57,355 bases of DNA from Candidatus Endomicrobium neocapritermitis (GTDB lineage: Bacteria; Elusimicrobiota; Endomicrobiia; Endomicrobiales; Endomicrobiaceae): the NCBI GenBank assembly GCA_009778325.1, contig WRJZ01000040.1, positions 1 through 57,355 on the forward strand. Direction: 5' to 3'. Position 1 is the first letter of the stretch. Each line of letters starts with the position of its first letter. Positions 44,396-54,047 of this stretch are shown piece after piece. The notes under the pieces are model-generated. The model was not told the DNA's origin. It saw only the letters and a program-made list of their open reading frames with translations, and did not search any database. A program made the position numbers and the translations under genes.

Positions 44396-45702
44396 TAAGT
44401 TAATATTTCCTTTATTACCGCGGGACGTACTGATTTTTCTTCGGAAATAAAATAGCATTCTTTCATAAGGGCTTGCGCTTCTTCTATGCCGGATGCGGAA
44501 TTATAAACCAATTCGGCAAGCGTCTCGCCTTCTTTCACATAATCGCCTGTTTTCTTATAAATAAAAATGCCCGCGGAATGATCGACGGCGTCTTCTTTTT
44601 TGTTTCTGCCGGCTCCGGCCATAACGGCGGCAATGCCTATCTCTCTTGTCTTCATATAAGATATATATCCTGTTTTAGCGGATTTAATTTTCAAAGAATT
44701 TTTTGCTTTCGGCAATACATGGTCGGGATTATCTATAACAGCGGGATTGCCGCCCTGCATTTTTATAACCTGCCGCATTTTTTCAAGCGCGGCTCCGCTT
44801 GAAATTTGTTTTTGCGCCGTCTCTTTTGCGGATTTAATGTCAGCAGCTTTGCCTGCATTAAATATCATCATTGCCGCAAGCTCCAAAGACAGTTCTGACA
44901 AATCGTTTTTTAAACCGCCTTTCAATATTTCTATTGCCTGCTTCATTTCAAGCGCGTTTCCGGCGCAATCGCCCAAAGGAGTGTCCATGTCGGTAATAAC
45001 GGCGGAAATATTTCTTTTAAATGATTTTCCTATGCTTATCATTTTTCGCGCAAGCTCTTTGGCGTCTTTTTGGAGTTTCATAAAAGCGCCGTTTCCGGTT
45101 TTAACGTCTAAAACAAGAGTTTTCGCGCCTTCGGCGATTTTTTTTGACATGATGCTGGCGCATATCAAAGGTATTGATTCAACAGTCGCCGTAGCGTCGC
45201 GAAGAGCGTACATTTTTTTATCTACAGGAGCGATTTCATGAGTTTGCCCGATAAGCGCGATATTTGCGTATTCCAAAAATTCTAAAAATTCTCTTTTATC
45301 GACATTTACCCGAAATCCCGGTATGGATTCAAGTTTATCCAAAGTTCCGCCGGTATGCCCCAAACCTCTTCCGGACATCATGGGAACGCAAATTCCGGCG
45401 CTTGCGACTACGGGAGCCAAAATAAGAGAAGTTCCGTCGCCGACGCCTCCGGTGGAATGCTTGTCGGCCGTCGGCATATCTAAAAAAGACAAATCCATTA
45501 TATCTCCGGAGTTTGTCATGGCGTCAGTCAGATAAAACGTTTCTTCATCGGTCATGCCGGCAAAAAAAACAGACATTAAAAAAGCCGACATCTGATAGTC
45601 GGCAATTTCTCCGTTGTTATAATTAAAAACCATAAAATCTATTTCATTTTTTGAAAGAGTCTGAAGGCTTCTCTTTTTGTATATGATATCGTATGCTCTC
45701 AC
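44395..45702 (-). CDS. deoA: Thymidine/pyrimidine-nucleoside phosphorylase
   Basis: This 435-aa dimeric phosphorylase converts thymidine, deoxyuridine (and uridine if Pdp-type) to base plus (deoxy)ribose-1-phosphate. Key motifs are DKHSTGGVGDGTSL at 80-93 (phosphate binding), SGRGLGHTGGTLDKLESIPG at 110-129 and LDVKTGNGAFMK near 200, plus the C-terminal domain with VDHSAGIF. Its length and the KHSTGG motif fit both DeoA and Pdp, and specificity cannot be set from sequence. The start overlaps the end of punA by four bases, and the stop overlaps recJ. The product is passed to DeoB, encoded two genes upstream. Confidence 0.95.
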   Translation of the reverse strand: MRAYDIIYKKRSLQTLSKNEIDFMVFNYNNGEIADYQMSAFLMSVFFAGMTDEETFYLTDAMTNSGDIMDLSFLDMPTADKHSTGGVGDGTSLILAPVVASAGICVPMMSGRGLGHTGGTLDKLESIPGFRVNVDKREFLEFLEYANIALIGQTHEIAPVDKKMYALRDATATVESIPLICASIMSKKIAEGAKTLVLDVKTGNGAFMKLQKDAKELARKMISIGKSFKRNISAVITDMDTPLGDCAGNALEMKQAIEILKGGLKNDLSELSLELAAMMIFNAGKAADIKSAKETAQKQISSGAALEKMRQVIKMQGGNPAVIDNPDHVLPKAKNSLKIKSAKTGYISYMKTREIGIAAVMAGAGRNKKEDAVDHSAGIFIYKKTGDYVKEGETLAELVYNSASGIEEAQALMKECYFISEEKSVRPAVIKEILT

Positions 45703-46544
45703 TTGAAACCCTCCAAAAATTCTTTTATTATCTTTCTGATGCTGTTGCCGGCTTTTTTTCCGGCTTCTAAAACTTCTTCATGATTTATCGCGGTTTTGCT
45801 TATTCCGGCAGCCATGTTGGAAACATAAGCAATGCCAAGCACCTTCATTTTCATATGAGCCGCAGCGATTGCTTCATAAACGACAGACATGCCTACAACG
45901 TCGCCGCCGAGTTTTACATACGCTTCAACTTCAGCCGCAGTTTCGTAAGAAGGGCCGCTGACGCTGAAATAAATTCCCTCGCGGACTTTTATTTTTAATT
46001 TTTTTGCGATTTTCAAAGCTTTATTTCTGAAATTCAAATCATAAACATCCGTCACGGCGGGAAAACGTTCTCCTATTTCATCGATATTTGCTCCCATCAA
46101 AGGGTTGTTCCCGGTAAAATTTATATGGTCTTTCAAAAAAACAATGTCCCCGACATTATATTTTTTATTCATGCCTCCGACAGCTGCAGTGATTATGACG
46201 GTTTTAATTCCAAGCGCATTCATCACTCTTACAGGATAAATTACATCCTGCGCGCCGTGCCCTTCATAATAATGAAACCGTCCGTTAAAAATAAGGAAGT
46301 TTGTTCCTCCTTTAGATTTGCAAAAATTTAATTCGCCCGCATGACCCGGCACCGTAGTTTTCGCAAAATACGGAATTTTTGAATATTTAACCGTTTTGAT
46401 AATTTCAAGCTCTTCTTTTATCTGACCGAGCCCTGAACCTGCAATAACGGCGGCTTCCGCGCGAAAATTATGTCCGTATAAAATTTTATTTAAATATGCT
46501 TTTGTTTTTGATATTTTTGACATAGTATTCATTATTTCCGCCAT
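45699..46544 (-). CDS. punA: Purine-nucleoside phosphorylase (trimeric PNP)
   Basis: This is a trimeric inosine/guanosine phosphorylase, 281 aa. The motifs are VIAGSGLGQI (phosphate loop), TVPGHAGEL, GRFHYYEGHGAQDVIYPVRV, ITAAVGGMN and SGPSYETAAEV, with the purine-binding SNMAAG near residue 245. It splits (deoxy)inosine and (deoxy)guanosine to base and pentose-1-phosphate. The ATG at 46544 follows the deoB stop directly. A second ATG at 46532, preceded by GGCGGA, may be the real start. It overlaps deoA by four bases, so deoB-punA-deoA-recJ form one coupled unit. Confidence 0.93.
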   Translation of the reverse strand: MAEIMNTMSKISKTKAYLNKILYGHNFRAEAAVIAGSGLGQIKEELEIIKTVKYSKIPYFAKTTVPGHAGELNFCKSKGGTNFLIFNGRFHYYEGHGAQDVIYPVRVMNALGIKTVIITAAVGGMNKKYNVGDIVFLKDHINFTGNNPLMGANIDEIGERFPAVTDVYDLNFRNKALKIAKKLKIKVREGIYFSVSGPSYETAAEVEAYVKLGGDVVGMSVVYEAIAAAHMKMKVLGIAYVSNMAAGISKTAINHEEVLEAGKKAGNSIRKIIKEFLEGFK

Positions 46545-47762
46545 TTATTCGTAATTCACAATTGCCGTTTTAAAGCTTTTTCCGTTTTTCATTTCAGGAA
46601 GTTCGAACATATCGGCAATCGTCTGCGCAATGTCCGCCAAACTGTCTCTTATTCCCAAGTTAACATTCTTTTTTATTCTGTTTCCGTAAATAAGAAGAGG
46701 GACATACTCTCTGGTATGGTCAGTGTGCTTTGTAAAAGAAGGGTCACACCCGTGGTCTGCCGTGATTATCAGGATGTCATCATTTTCCATCATTCCTGTA
46801 AGCCGGGGCAAAAAATTGTCAAAATCCTTTAACGCTCTGGCATAAGACTTTACATCTCTGCGGTGTCCCCAAAGCATGTCAAAATCAACGAGGTTCGTAA
46901 AAATTAAAGTTTTTTTGTCCGTACCTCCGGCAGCGCCGGCAGCATAGGCAGTAAGCTTAATTTCTTCAGCTGTTACTTCCATGCCGCTTGTATTGTCTTG
47001 AGTGTGTACGGCTTTGGTAATTCCTTTTCCGTTAAAAATATCTTCTATTTTTCCTATTGCGACAACTTCGCCGTTGGAATTTTTAATTTCATCAAGCACA
47101 GTAGGCTCAAACGGCGCAAGAGAATAATCTTTTCTGTTATCCGTCCTTACATAATTTCCGTTTTCGCCGGCAAAAGGCCTCGCGATAACTCTTCCTACCG
47201 CATGTTCGCCTTTAAGCATATCTCTCGCGATTTCACAAACATTATAAAGCTTCTCCAATCCGTAAGCCTTCTCGTGAGCCGCAATCTGGAAAACAGAATC
47301 CGCGGAAGTATAAACTATCGGATAACCGGTATTGCTATGTTCGCCGCCGAATCTCTTTATTATCTCTGTTCCGGAAGCGGCACAGTTGCCTAAAACTTTT
47401 GCGCCGGTAAGTTTTTCAAATCTTTCAATGATATCTTTCGGAAATCCTTCAGGATAAGTCGGAAGAGGTTTATCCAAAACTATTCCTGCCATTTCCCAGT
47501 GCCCGGCAGTGGTATCTTTCGCAGGAGATTTTGTCGCCATTTTGCCATAGCAGCCTATAATAGCGGAATCAGGTAAAGCAGTTTTTCTGTCAAGAATTTT
47601 ATACAATCCCAACTTTTCAAGATTAGGAAGCGTAAAATCATTTCCCATTGCGTCAAGAATATGACCGATTGTATTAGAACCTTCATCGCCGTATTTATCG
47701 GCATCAGGCAATGCGCCTACTCCGGCACTGTCCAGCACAATCAAGATTATTCTTTTTGTCAT
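46545..47762 (-). CDS. deoB: Phosphopentomutase
   Basis: This 405-aa metalloenzyme of the alkaline-phosphatase superfamily interconverts (deoxy)ribose-1- and 5-phosphates, linking nucleoside phosphorolysis to DeoC and the pentose phosphate pathway. The N-terminal metal site is [30 protein letters not shown]-like at 6-35; the active-site Thr is in [14 protein letters not shown] near 85-98; [11 protein letters not shown] and KHTDHTRE supply the other metal ligands. AAAGGA lies upstream of ATG 47762. The gene is 41 bases after the transketolase C-half and abuts punA. The last three codons (NYE) and stop coincide with heptamer-like sequence also seen at the recJ end. Confidence 0.96.
   Translation of the reverse strand: MTKRIILIVLDSAGVGALPDADKYGDEGSNTIGHILDAMGNDFTLPNLEKLGLYKILDRKTALPDSAIIGCYGKMATKSPAKDTTAGHWEMAGIVLDKPLPTYPEGFPKDIIERFEKLTGAKVLGNCAASGTEIIKRFGGEHSNTGYPIVYTSADSVFQIAAHEKAYGLEKLYNVCEIARDMLKGEHAVGRVIARPFAGENGNYVRTDNRKDYSLAPFEPTVLDEIKNSNGEVVAIGKIEDIFNGKGITKAVHTQDNTSGMEVTAEEIKLTAYAAGAAGGTDKKTLIFTNLVDFDMLWGHRRDVKSYARALKDFDNFLPRLTGMMENDDILIITADHGCDPSFTKHTDHTREYVPLLIYGNRIKKNVNLGIRDSLADIAQTIADMFELPEMKNGKSFKTAIVNYE
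46547..46567. repeat. Short heptamer array at the deoB stop
   Basis: ATTCGTA, ATTCACA, ATTGCCG in tandem, the same heptamer family as element I. It covers the last codons and stop of deoB. No second arm is seen. Confidence 0.4.
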
Positions 47763-47803
47763 GAAAATCCTTTAGCAAAGTTATGTACTTAATAATTCAA
47801 ACT

Positions 47804-48754
47804 CTACTTTTTTCTTTTCAAAACTTTTTCAACTGCTGCGACTATATTAATATCTTTCAAACCGAACTTTTTAACTAAATCCATCGGCTCTCCTGATTCG
47901 CCGAAAGTATCGTTAACAGCGATGAATTCCATCGGGACAGGACAGTTTCTGACAACAACTTCTGCAACAGCCGAACCAAAACCCGCAAAAATCTGATGTT
48001 CTTCCGCGGTAACAATCGCGCCGCAGTCTTTTGCGGCGTCAATAATAGCTTTCTCGTCAATAGGTTTTATTGTATGCATATTTATTACTCTGGCTTTAAT
48101 TCCTTTGCTTTCAAGAATTTCAGCAGCCATAAGGCTTTCATAAACCATTGTTCCGCACGCAAAAACGGCAACGTCTTTACCGTCTCTTAAAATATTTGCT
48201 TTGCCTATTTCAAAAGGAGTTTCCTGTTTTGTTATAATCGGCACATTTTCTCTTCCGTACCTTATATAAACAGGTCCGTTGTAATAAGCCGAAGCCATTG
48301 CAGCTTTCTTTGTTTCAATCAAATCGCATGGAGCTATAACGGTCATTTTCGGAAGGCATCTCATTATCGCGATTTCTTCCAAAGCCTGATGCGTGGCGCC
48401 GTCAGGGCCGACCATCAGCCCGGAATGCGAACCTCCGATTTTAACGTTTAAATTCGAATAACATACGGTCGTCCTTATCTGCTCCCACGGTCTTCCGGAA
48501 GCAAAAACCCCGTATGTCGCGGCAAAAGGAATAAAACCGGCCGACGCAAGACCAGCGGCCATTCCTATCATATTTGTTTCCGCTATGCCGACATTTATGA
48601 ATCTGTCCGGAAACTTTTCCTGAAACCCGTTTATAGCCACGGAAGAAGCCGTGTCAGCTCCCAAAACAAAAATTTTCTTATCTTTTTCGCCAAGTTCTAC
48701 CAAAGCTTCTCCGAAACCGAATCTTGTAGCTTTTTTCCCGAATACTTCTACCAT
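47804..48754 (-). CDS. Transketolase, C-terminal subunit
   Basis: This is the second half of a split transketolase: pyrimidine-binding and C-terminal domains, 316 aa. Visible are GIAETNMIGMAAGLASAG with the catalytic Glu that activates thiamine diphosphate, FAATYGVFASGRPWEQIR, IGGSHSGLMVGPDGATHQALEE with conserved His residues, and the C-terminal HTIKPID and EEHQIFAGFGSAVAE. It pairs with the N-terminal subunit whose stop is 29 bases upstream. Split transketolases are usual in many anaerobes and archaea. With RpiB it converts ribose-5-phosphate to glycolytic intermediates. An AGGAG Shine-Dalgarno precedes the ATG. Confidence 0.95.
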   Translation of the reverse strand: MVEVFGKKATRFGFGEALVELGEKDKKIFVLGADTASSVAINGFQEKFPDRFINVGIAETNMIGMAAGLASAGFIPFAATYGVFASGRPWEQIRTTVCYSNLNVKIGGSHSGLMVGPDGATHQALEEIAIMRCLPKMTVIAPCDLIETKKAAMASAYYNGPVYIRYGRENVPIITKQETPFEIGKANILRDGKDVAVFACGTMVYESLMAAEILESKGIKARVINMHTIKPIDEKAIIDAAKDCGAIVTAEEHQIFAGFGSAVAEVVVRNCPVPMEFIAVNDTFGESGEPMDLVKKFGLKDINIVAAVEKVLKRKK

Positions 48755-48783
48755 ATATTTTCTCCTGAATTCATTTAAATATA

Positions 48784-49617
48784 TTAAATTTCTTTATCGA
48801 GAGCCGTATCTATCTCGGCAATCGCTTTTTCCAATAACTCTTTTGAAGGCGCCTTACCGTGCCATTCGGCAAGATTTTCCATAAAAGATACGCCTTTGCC
48901 TTTTACGGTTTTCGCGATTATGGCGGTAGGCTTATTTGTTTCGGCTTTAGCGGCGGCATAAGCTTTATCGACTTCGTCAAGATTATGTCCGTCAATTTCT
49001 ATAACGTTCCATCCGAAAGCTCTGTATTTTTCGGCTAACGGCTGTATATTCATAATATCTTTCGTTGCACCGTCAATCTGCAAGCCGTTATCATCAACTA
49101 TGGCGCATAAATTGCTCAGCTTAAGATGAGGCGCCGCCATAACGGCTTCCCAAATACTTCCTTCCTGCTGTTCGCCGTCGCCCATAAGAACATATACTCT
49201 GTTAGGGCTTTTTGTTTGTTTAAGCCCTGCGGCTATTCCTGCTCCGATTGAAAGACCGTATCCGAGCGAACCCGTAGAAATTTCAATTCCAGGAAGGCCT
49301 TTGTCTTTTGCCGGGTGACCCTGAAGCCTGCTGCCCGCCTGCCTTAAAGTGCAAAGCTCATCTCCGGTTATGCATTCAAGCTGTGCGAGAACTGCGTATA
49401 AAACCGGGCATCCGTGGCCTTTTGACAAAACAAAATAATCTCTGTCCGGATCGCTGGGATTTTTCGGATTAAATTTCATATGGTTAAAATACAAACTTAC
49501 CAAAAGTTCAACCGAAGACAAACTTCCTCCGGGATGTCCCGAACCGGCAAGGTTCAACATTTTAACAATATCTTTCCGCACTGCGGCAGATACTATTTTT
49601 AAATCTGATGTCTGCAT
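48784..49617 (-). CDS. Transketolase, N-terminal subunit
   Basis: This is the thiamine-diphosphate/pyrophosphate-binding half of split transketolase, 277 aa. Motifs are SGHPGGSLSSVELLVSLY near 26-43, YFVLSKGHGCPVLYA, STGSLGYGLSIGAGIA and the metal/ThDP motif GDGEQQEGSIWEAVMAA with IVDDNGLQIDG. It forms the enzyme with the C-terminal subunit encoded next. The gene lies downstream of the triple-GAF protein, from which it is separated by palindromic element B; CCCTT-rich sequence complementary to GGGAG precedes the ATG. Its position within the deo-type gene series links pentose phosphates from nucleosides to central metabolism. Confidence 0.95.
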   Translation of the reverse strand: MQTSDLKIVSAAVRKDIVKMLNLAGSGHPGGSLSSVELLVSLYFNHMKFNPKNPSDPDRDYFVLSKGHGCPVLYAVLAQLECITGDELCTLRQAGSRLQGHPAKDKGLPGIEISTGSLGYGLSIGAGIAAGLKQTKSPNRVYVLMGDGEQQEGSIWEAVMAAPHLKLSNLCAIVDDNGLQIDGATKDIMNIQPLAEKYRAFGWNVIEIDGHNLDEVDKAYAAAKAETNKPTAIIAKTVKGKGVSFMENLAEWHGKAPSKELLEKAIAEIDTALDKEI

Positions 49618-49635
49618 TTACTGCTCCCTTTTAAC

Positions 49636-49760
49636 GACAGATAATAGAGTATAGAGAATAGAGTTTAAATAAAGTGTTTTCGCGAAGCGAAAACTTATAT
49701 ATAAACAAGTTTCGGAAAAGCCGAAACACAACAACTATTCTTTATTATCTATTCACTGCC
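49636..49760. repeat. Palindromic intergenic element, 7-bp-repeat arms and two inner hairpins (B)
   Basis: Left heptamers are GATAATA, GAGTATA, GAGAATA, GAGTTTA (49639-49666); right heptamers are ACTATTC, TTTATTA, TCTATTC, ACTGCCT (from 49734). Inner hairpins are GTTTTCGC-GAA-GCGAAAAC (49676-49694) and GTTTCGG-AAAAG-CCGAAAC (49709-49727), in the opposite order to element A. The left end abuts TTAAAAGGGAG, the Shine-Dalgarno region of the transketolase gene. Confidence 0.85.
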
Positions 49761-49768
49761 TTTTTAAT

Positions 49769-52015
49769 TTACTTAATCTTGCATGTTGAAAGTTCATCGT
49801 ATAAATTAGCGTTTTCTATGATAATCGCGGCCTGATTGGCTATCATCATAATTAAATTTTTGTCTTCTTCGCTGTAAGCGTCAGGCTCGTGCCGGCCTAC
49901 TCTTAAAACTCCTATAACGCTGTTATCCGATATAAGAGGAACTATTATTATTGATTTTATTCCCCACTGCTGCGCGCTTTGGCTTTTTATCTCGGGATCA
50001 GCGGTGGCATCGGCACTCAAATAAGGAACGCCGTCCCTGAAAGTCTTTGCCGACAAAGAATTTCGGTCGTCTTTATTTATTCTCAGCATGACTTTATCCT
50101 GACCGTCGGTAAAATACGCGCCTTCCTGAGTTACAAGCTGGCCGCTGTGTTTGTCATAAAGAAGCACGGCGCATAAATCGGCGTCAAAAGCGTCTTTTGT
50201 GACTTCGATTATCTTTGCCAGCGTCTTTTCAACGTCCGGAGCGCTTTCTATAGCCGACGATATCCGCTGCAGGAATGTAAGATTTTTAACTTTCTTTTCA
50301 AGCTCGGAATATAATTTCACCTTCTCAATAACTCCGGATAAAAGCACGGCTATATGCTCTACTATTTTAATGTCATTATACGAAATCTCGGAACCGAATT
50401 TATTCACGGGAACTATTATGCCGATGACATTGCCGCCATGCTCAATCGGCACAAAAGCAGCCGAAGACATCGGTATAACTTTAAGAAGCTCAGGGCAGCC
50501 TTGTTTTAAATCCATAAGACTGTTAAAAGTTACCGGCAGTTTTTTTTCTTCAAGGTTTTTTATCAATTCCAAATTTTCGGAGTTGAAAGAACATTTGGCA
50601 AGTTTTTCGTTTTTTATGCCGAAAGAGCCTTCAAGAAACATAAAGTCGCCGCTCTTTTCATTTTTCACAAGCACGGCAGTCGTCTCCATGCCCGTAAGTT
50701 CCATGATTTTATCGATAATGGTTTTTGTGATGTCATTTAAGTTGAATTTCGCGGAAGCAAAAACGGAAATATCGTATAAAGCTTTGATGTCTCTTACTTT
50801 TCTTATAAGCCTAGCGTTTGTCTGCACAAGTTCGTTTGACGTCGTATTGACTTCACTTTCAAGACGGCGGTTCATCTCATGAACTTTGTCGTAATGTTTG
50901 ACGTTCCTTAAAGCTATGGACAAATACTTCCCGACGGTAGAAATGGTATCCGCGATATCGGTATCAAATATTTCCGCGCTTTTGCCGCTCACGCTAAGAA
51001 CTCCTAGACACAAATTATTTTCATCCATGAGAGGAATATTAACCTGAGTTACCGCGCCTTCGCAAACAAAATCTCTTACGAATTTTTCATCAAACGATTT
51101 CAAATTTTTAACGGCAACCATCTTACCCATTATAAATGCGTCCGCAATAGGATTTCCGTCTTCAATCTTTATGCTTTTTGAAAAACCCTGCGAATAACCG
51201 CGTTTAGCGGTTATTTTCAGAGTTCCGTCTTCTCCTGGAAGAATAACCGCGCACATCGCGTCCGGAAATTTTTTCTGTATTATGCTCATAATTACGTTAA
51301 ATATCTGGCTCATGTCAACCTGCGACGTAAGAGCTTTTGAAACTGAAAAAAGCATCTGCACGGTGGTATTAATATCCAGCACTTTTGAATTCAGCTTCTT
51401 CAGCGTATCGCCCATTTCTTTCCAGATGCCGCTTTTGTGCTTAAATTTTATTTCAGCCGAGGTTCCGTTTGAAATATTTTTTATCGCCTGCTTAAAATCA
51501 GAAAGCGGAAGTATAAACCTCTTTGCGATATAAACAATAGCTAAACAAAAAACCAGAATAACTGACAATATCAATGAACCTAAAACTATTAATATGTTTT
51601 TTTCCGTGAAAAAAGCGCTGGCAACAAGTTCCGGCGAAGGCCAGACTTTTATCCATCCTACTATTTTATCACCGACAGTAACCGGATAAATGGCATGTAA
51701 AGCCCACAAAACATCGTCTCTCTTTCTTAGCCCTTCCGCATGGCTGACGCTTTTGTCTTCATTTAAAAACGCGTAAGTGACGACTTTTTTACTCTGTTCC
51801 AAATCGGTAAAATACAGTCTCATCTGGTCTTTAGAATCTCTTGAGGGAGCCGCGTTAGCCGCCGCAAGTTCGCTTTGGGCTTTCGCAACGACGGGATTAA
51901 GCGATTTCTGAAGCGTGCCCTGAAACCAATAATAGATAACAAAACCCCATGCCATCACTGCAGCCGTCAGCATCAGCATGGAGATAAATAAATATTTTGT
52001 GATAAACTTTTTCAT
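49769..52015 (-). CDS. Membrane sensor with HAMP-like linker and three GAF domains, no output domain
   Basis: Residues 1-30 are a first membrane helix, followed by a small periplasmic domain with an RRxxR-free single-Cache-like pattern, and a second helix near 135-165. A HAMP-like segment follows (RFILPLSDFKQAIKNISNG). Then come three GAF-type domains, each starting from a coiled helix: about 225-375 (MLFSVSKALTSQVDM), 410-560 (LYDISVFASAKFNLND) and 590-740 (FLQRISSAIESAPDVEKTL). The chain ends right after the last GAF (NLYDELS), with no histidine kinase, GGDEF or phosphatase domain. It could signal through a partner or be a sensor of small ligands or redox state. It lies between deoC and the transketolase genes. 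At 748 aa, the function is unknown. Confidence 0.85.
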   Translation of the reverse strand: MKKFITKYLFISMLMLTAAVMAWGFVIYYWFQGTLQKSLNPVVAKAQSELAAANAAPSRDSKDQMRLYFTDLEQSKKVVTYAFLNEDKSVSHAEGLRKRDDVLWALHAIYPVTVGDKIVGWIKVWPSPELVASAFFTEKNILIVLGSLILSVILVFCLAIVYIAKRFILPLSDFKQAIKNISNGTSAEIKFKHKSGIWKEMGDTLKKLNSKVLDINTTVQMLFSVSKALTSQVDMSQIFNVIMSIIQKKFPDAMCAVILPGEDGTLKITAKRGYSQGFSKSIKIEDGNPIADAFIMGKMVAVKNLKSFDEKFVRDFVCEGAVTQVNIPLMDENNLCLGVLSVSGKSAEIFDTDIADTISTVGKYLSIALRNVKHYDKVHEMNRRLESEVNTTSNELVQTNARLIRKVRDIKALYDISVFASAKFNLNDITKTIIDKIMELTGMETTAVLVKNEKSGDFMFLEGSFGIKNEKLAKCSFNSENLELIKNLEEKKLPVTFNSLMDLKQGCPELLKVIPMSSAAFVPIEHGGNVIGIIVPVNKFGSEISYNDIKIVEHIAVLLSGVIEKVKLYSELEKKVKNLTFLQRISSAIESAPDVEKTLAKIIEVTKDAFDADLCAVLLYDKHSGQLVTQEGAYFTDGQDKVMLRINKDDRNSLSAKTFRDGVPYLSADATADPEIKSQSAQQWGIKSIIIVPLISDNSVIGVLRVGRHEPDAYSEEDKNLIMMIANQAAIIIENANLYDELSTCKIK

Positions 52016-52046
52016 TTATAAGTTCCTTAGGGTGTGTCGGCATACC

Positions 52047-52685
52047 CTAAACCAAAACCGAAGAAGTTCCTATTCTTGACGCGCCGGCATTCAAAAACAG
52101 TTTTGCCTGCTCATATGTTTTTATGCCGCCGGAAGCTTTTATCCGTACGCTGCCTGATATTGATTTTTTTATAAGCGCGATATCTTCAGCTTTCGCTCCG
52201 CCTGAACCGAATCCGGTGGACGTTTTTACAAAATCCGCACCGCTTTCGCAAACAAGCTTTGACGCTCCAACAATTTCTCCGGCGCTTAAACAGCATGTTT
52301 CTATAATAATTTTAAGGACTTGTTTTTGCGCAGCTCTTCTAAGTTCCGCCAGCTCTGCCGAAATATAGTCAAAATTCCCGGATTTAAGAGCCGACACATT
52401 GATGACGGAATCTATCTCATCAGCACTGTCTTCAATCGCGTTTTTTGTTTCAAAAACTTTTGAAGCCGTAGAATTATATCCCAGAGGAAAACCCGCAACG
52501 GTCGTAATTTTCACGTCGGAACCCTTAAGAAACCGCCTGCATTCTTTCACCATGTAAGGCGGAACGCAAACAGAATAAAACCCGTATTCTTTCGCTTCAT
52601 CACACAGTTTCTTAAACATTACATCAGTCGCGTCTGCCTTTAAAAGCGTATAGTCAATATATTTTGATATATTGTCTTTTACCAT
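52047..52685 (-). CDS. deoC: Deoxyribose-phosphate aldolase
   Basis: This class I aldolase, 212 aa, cleaves 2-deoxyribose-5-phosphate to glyceraldehyde-3-phosphate and acetaldehyde. The Schiff-base lysine is Lys154 in DFVKTSTGFG, the second catalytic lysine is Lys183 in RIKASGGI, and the acid Asp92 in ADEIDSVIN. IDYTLLKADAT at the N-terminus is the family signature, and PLGYNSTASKVFE is present. ATG 52685 overlaps the stop of the DUF4139 gene by seven bases. It takes the DeoB product; glyceraldehyde-3-phosphate enters glycolysis via TpiA encoded upstream. Confidence 0.96.
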   Translation of the reverse strand: MVKDNISKYIDYTLLKADATDVMFKKLCDEAKEYGFYSVCVPPYMVKECRRFLKGSDVKITTVAGFPLGYNSTASKVFETKNAIEDSADEIDSVINVSALKSGNFDYISAELAELRRAAQKQVLKIIIETCCLSAGEIVGASKLVCESGADFVKTSTGFGSGGAKAEDIALIKKSISGSVRIKASGGIKTYEQAKLFLNAGASRIGTSSVLV

Positions 52686-54028
52686 GTATATTTTACCGTA
52701 TATGTTACCGTCTTTTCCGAGTTTGCCGGCACATTTATCAAAACTTCCGCGGTACGGGAATCTTTCTTGTTGAATTTAACCGAACTTTCAATGATTTTCC
52801 ATCCGCTCCATCTGTTCATCGGCTCTACAATATTTACGTCAACGGCAGTATCTTTGCTGTTTTTTATGGTTATTTTATAACTCTCTTCGGCGCTTTTGGA
52901 TGCCGAGCTGTAATTTGTCTGCTGCCTTTCGCCCGTTATGTCAAAAGCGTTCCCGGTGAAAATCGAAAGTTTTGCGTCTTTAGGCGTATGGTCAATATAA
53001 TCTTCGCCGATAAACTCCATGGAGTCGCCGTCATACTTGCTGACTCTGACTCTCCCTCTTGGCAAAGGCATTCCGAGATTATTTTCTTTTGAATTTTTAA
53101 ATTCAAGATTGATTGTCACTTTCGTTCCGTTCTGAGCGCCGTTATAAGTGAAAACTTTTTTTATAGGAATGCCGGACGCCGTAACAAACTCTATCTGTTT
53201 AATCTCATTGTTCTTTATTGTAGCCCTTCTCTGAAGCTCATATATGTGGTATTCAAAAAAAGATTTTTCCTGAAAAGAAGGAGCTGCGGCTTTCGCCATC
53301 ATGCTGTCTGATTCAAAGTTTCGCCTGCCTGCCGGTTTTGGCGGAGCGACCATGTTCACGTCGCCGGCAATAAGCTTAAGTCTTGCGTCTTTAAACGTTG
53401 CTCCGGACATATTATTTATCGTTACCCATCCGGTAATATCCGCCATAGTATCTTTTTCATTTGTAACAAGGACATAATCGGCGTTCCAGCTTATTCCTCC
53501 GGTCTGGTAAGAAACTTCCATTTTTTTATTCCCGGAAACTTCGCTTTCGACAAGCCATACCAAAGTCGGCTTTAATCTCAATTCTTCGGGCAGTTGCGGA
53601 AGAGAAACTTCTCCGCGGGGATTTAGCACTATTTTATTGTCGGCTTGAACAACCATCCCGCCGTAAACGGATAAAAGTTTTCCTTTGAGCTTTGCTCTTT
53701 TGTCTTCCCCTGTTCTTTCTATCTCTATGTCTTTGCCTATGTATTTTGTAAGAAGTTTATCCGTGCTTACCAAATCAAAATCAAAATTCTGTTCCAAAAC
53801 TCTTATTGAGGAGGAATCGCCCAAAAACTTAGGCAAAACAGTTGTCGGGTCTATCTGCGAGGCCACATTATCAAATTCAAGAGTCTGAATGCCTTTTTTA
53901 AGAGTTACTTCTCTTATCTCTCTCACCAAAGCCCTGTTATTATTATAAATCGTAACCGACACTTCAGAAAAAGCGGTTTGCGACAATAAAAAAACAAACG
54001 CCGCAACAGCAACAAAACTTTTTTTCAT
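52679..54028 (-). CDS. Exported DUF4139-domain protein
   Basis: I chose ATG 54028, with AAGGTGG five bases ahead; a GTG three codons earlier lies within the Shine-Dalgarno. The 449-aa product starts with a signal peptide (KKSFVAVAAFVFLLSQTAFS). The mature part begins with a beta-rich segment (VSVTIYNNNRALVREIREV) and continues as a DUF4139-like region: TGGISWNADYVLVTNEKD, DITGWVTINNMSGATFKDARLKLIAGDVN, and the C-terminal YKITIKNSKDTAVDV with MNRWSGWKI. DUF4139 proteins are extracytoplasmic and functionally uncharacterised; some are called mucoidy inhibitors. It overlaps deoC and follows element C. Its link to nucleoside catabolism may be only positional. Confidence 0.85.
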   Translation of the reverse strand: MKKSFVAVAAFVFLLSQTAFSEVSVTIYNNNRALVREIREVTLKKGIQTLEFDNVASQIDPTTVLPKFLGDSSSIRVLEQNFDFDLVSTDKLLTKYIGKDIEIERTGEDKRAKLKGKLLSVYGGMVVQADNKIVLNPRGEVSLPQLPEELRLKPTLVWLVESEVSGNKKMEVSYQTGGISWNADYVLVTNEKDTMADITGWVTINNMSGATFKDARLKLIAGDVNMVAPPKPAGRRNFESDSMMAKAAAPSFQEKSFFEYHIYELQRRATIKNNEIKQIEFVTASGIPIKKVFTYNGAQNGTKVTINLEFKNSKENNLGMPLPRGRVRVSKYDGDSMEFIGEDYIDHTPKDAKLSIFTGNAFDITGERQQTNYSSASKSAEESYKITIKNSKDTAVDVNIVEPMNRWSGWKIIESSVKFNKKDSRTAEVLINVPANSEKTVTYTVKYTW

Positions 54029-54047
54029 TTTATCCACCTTATTAACT

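Noticed and set aside
44396-44458. N-terminal extension of RecJ from ATG 44458
   Set aside because: It would run inside deoA. The TAATG overlap at 44395 is a typical coupled start.
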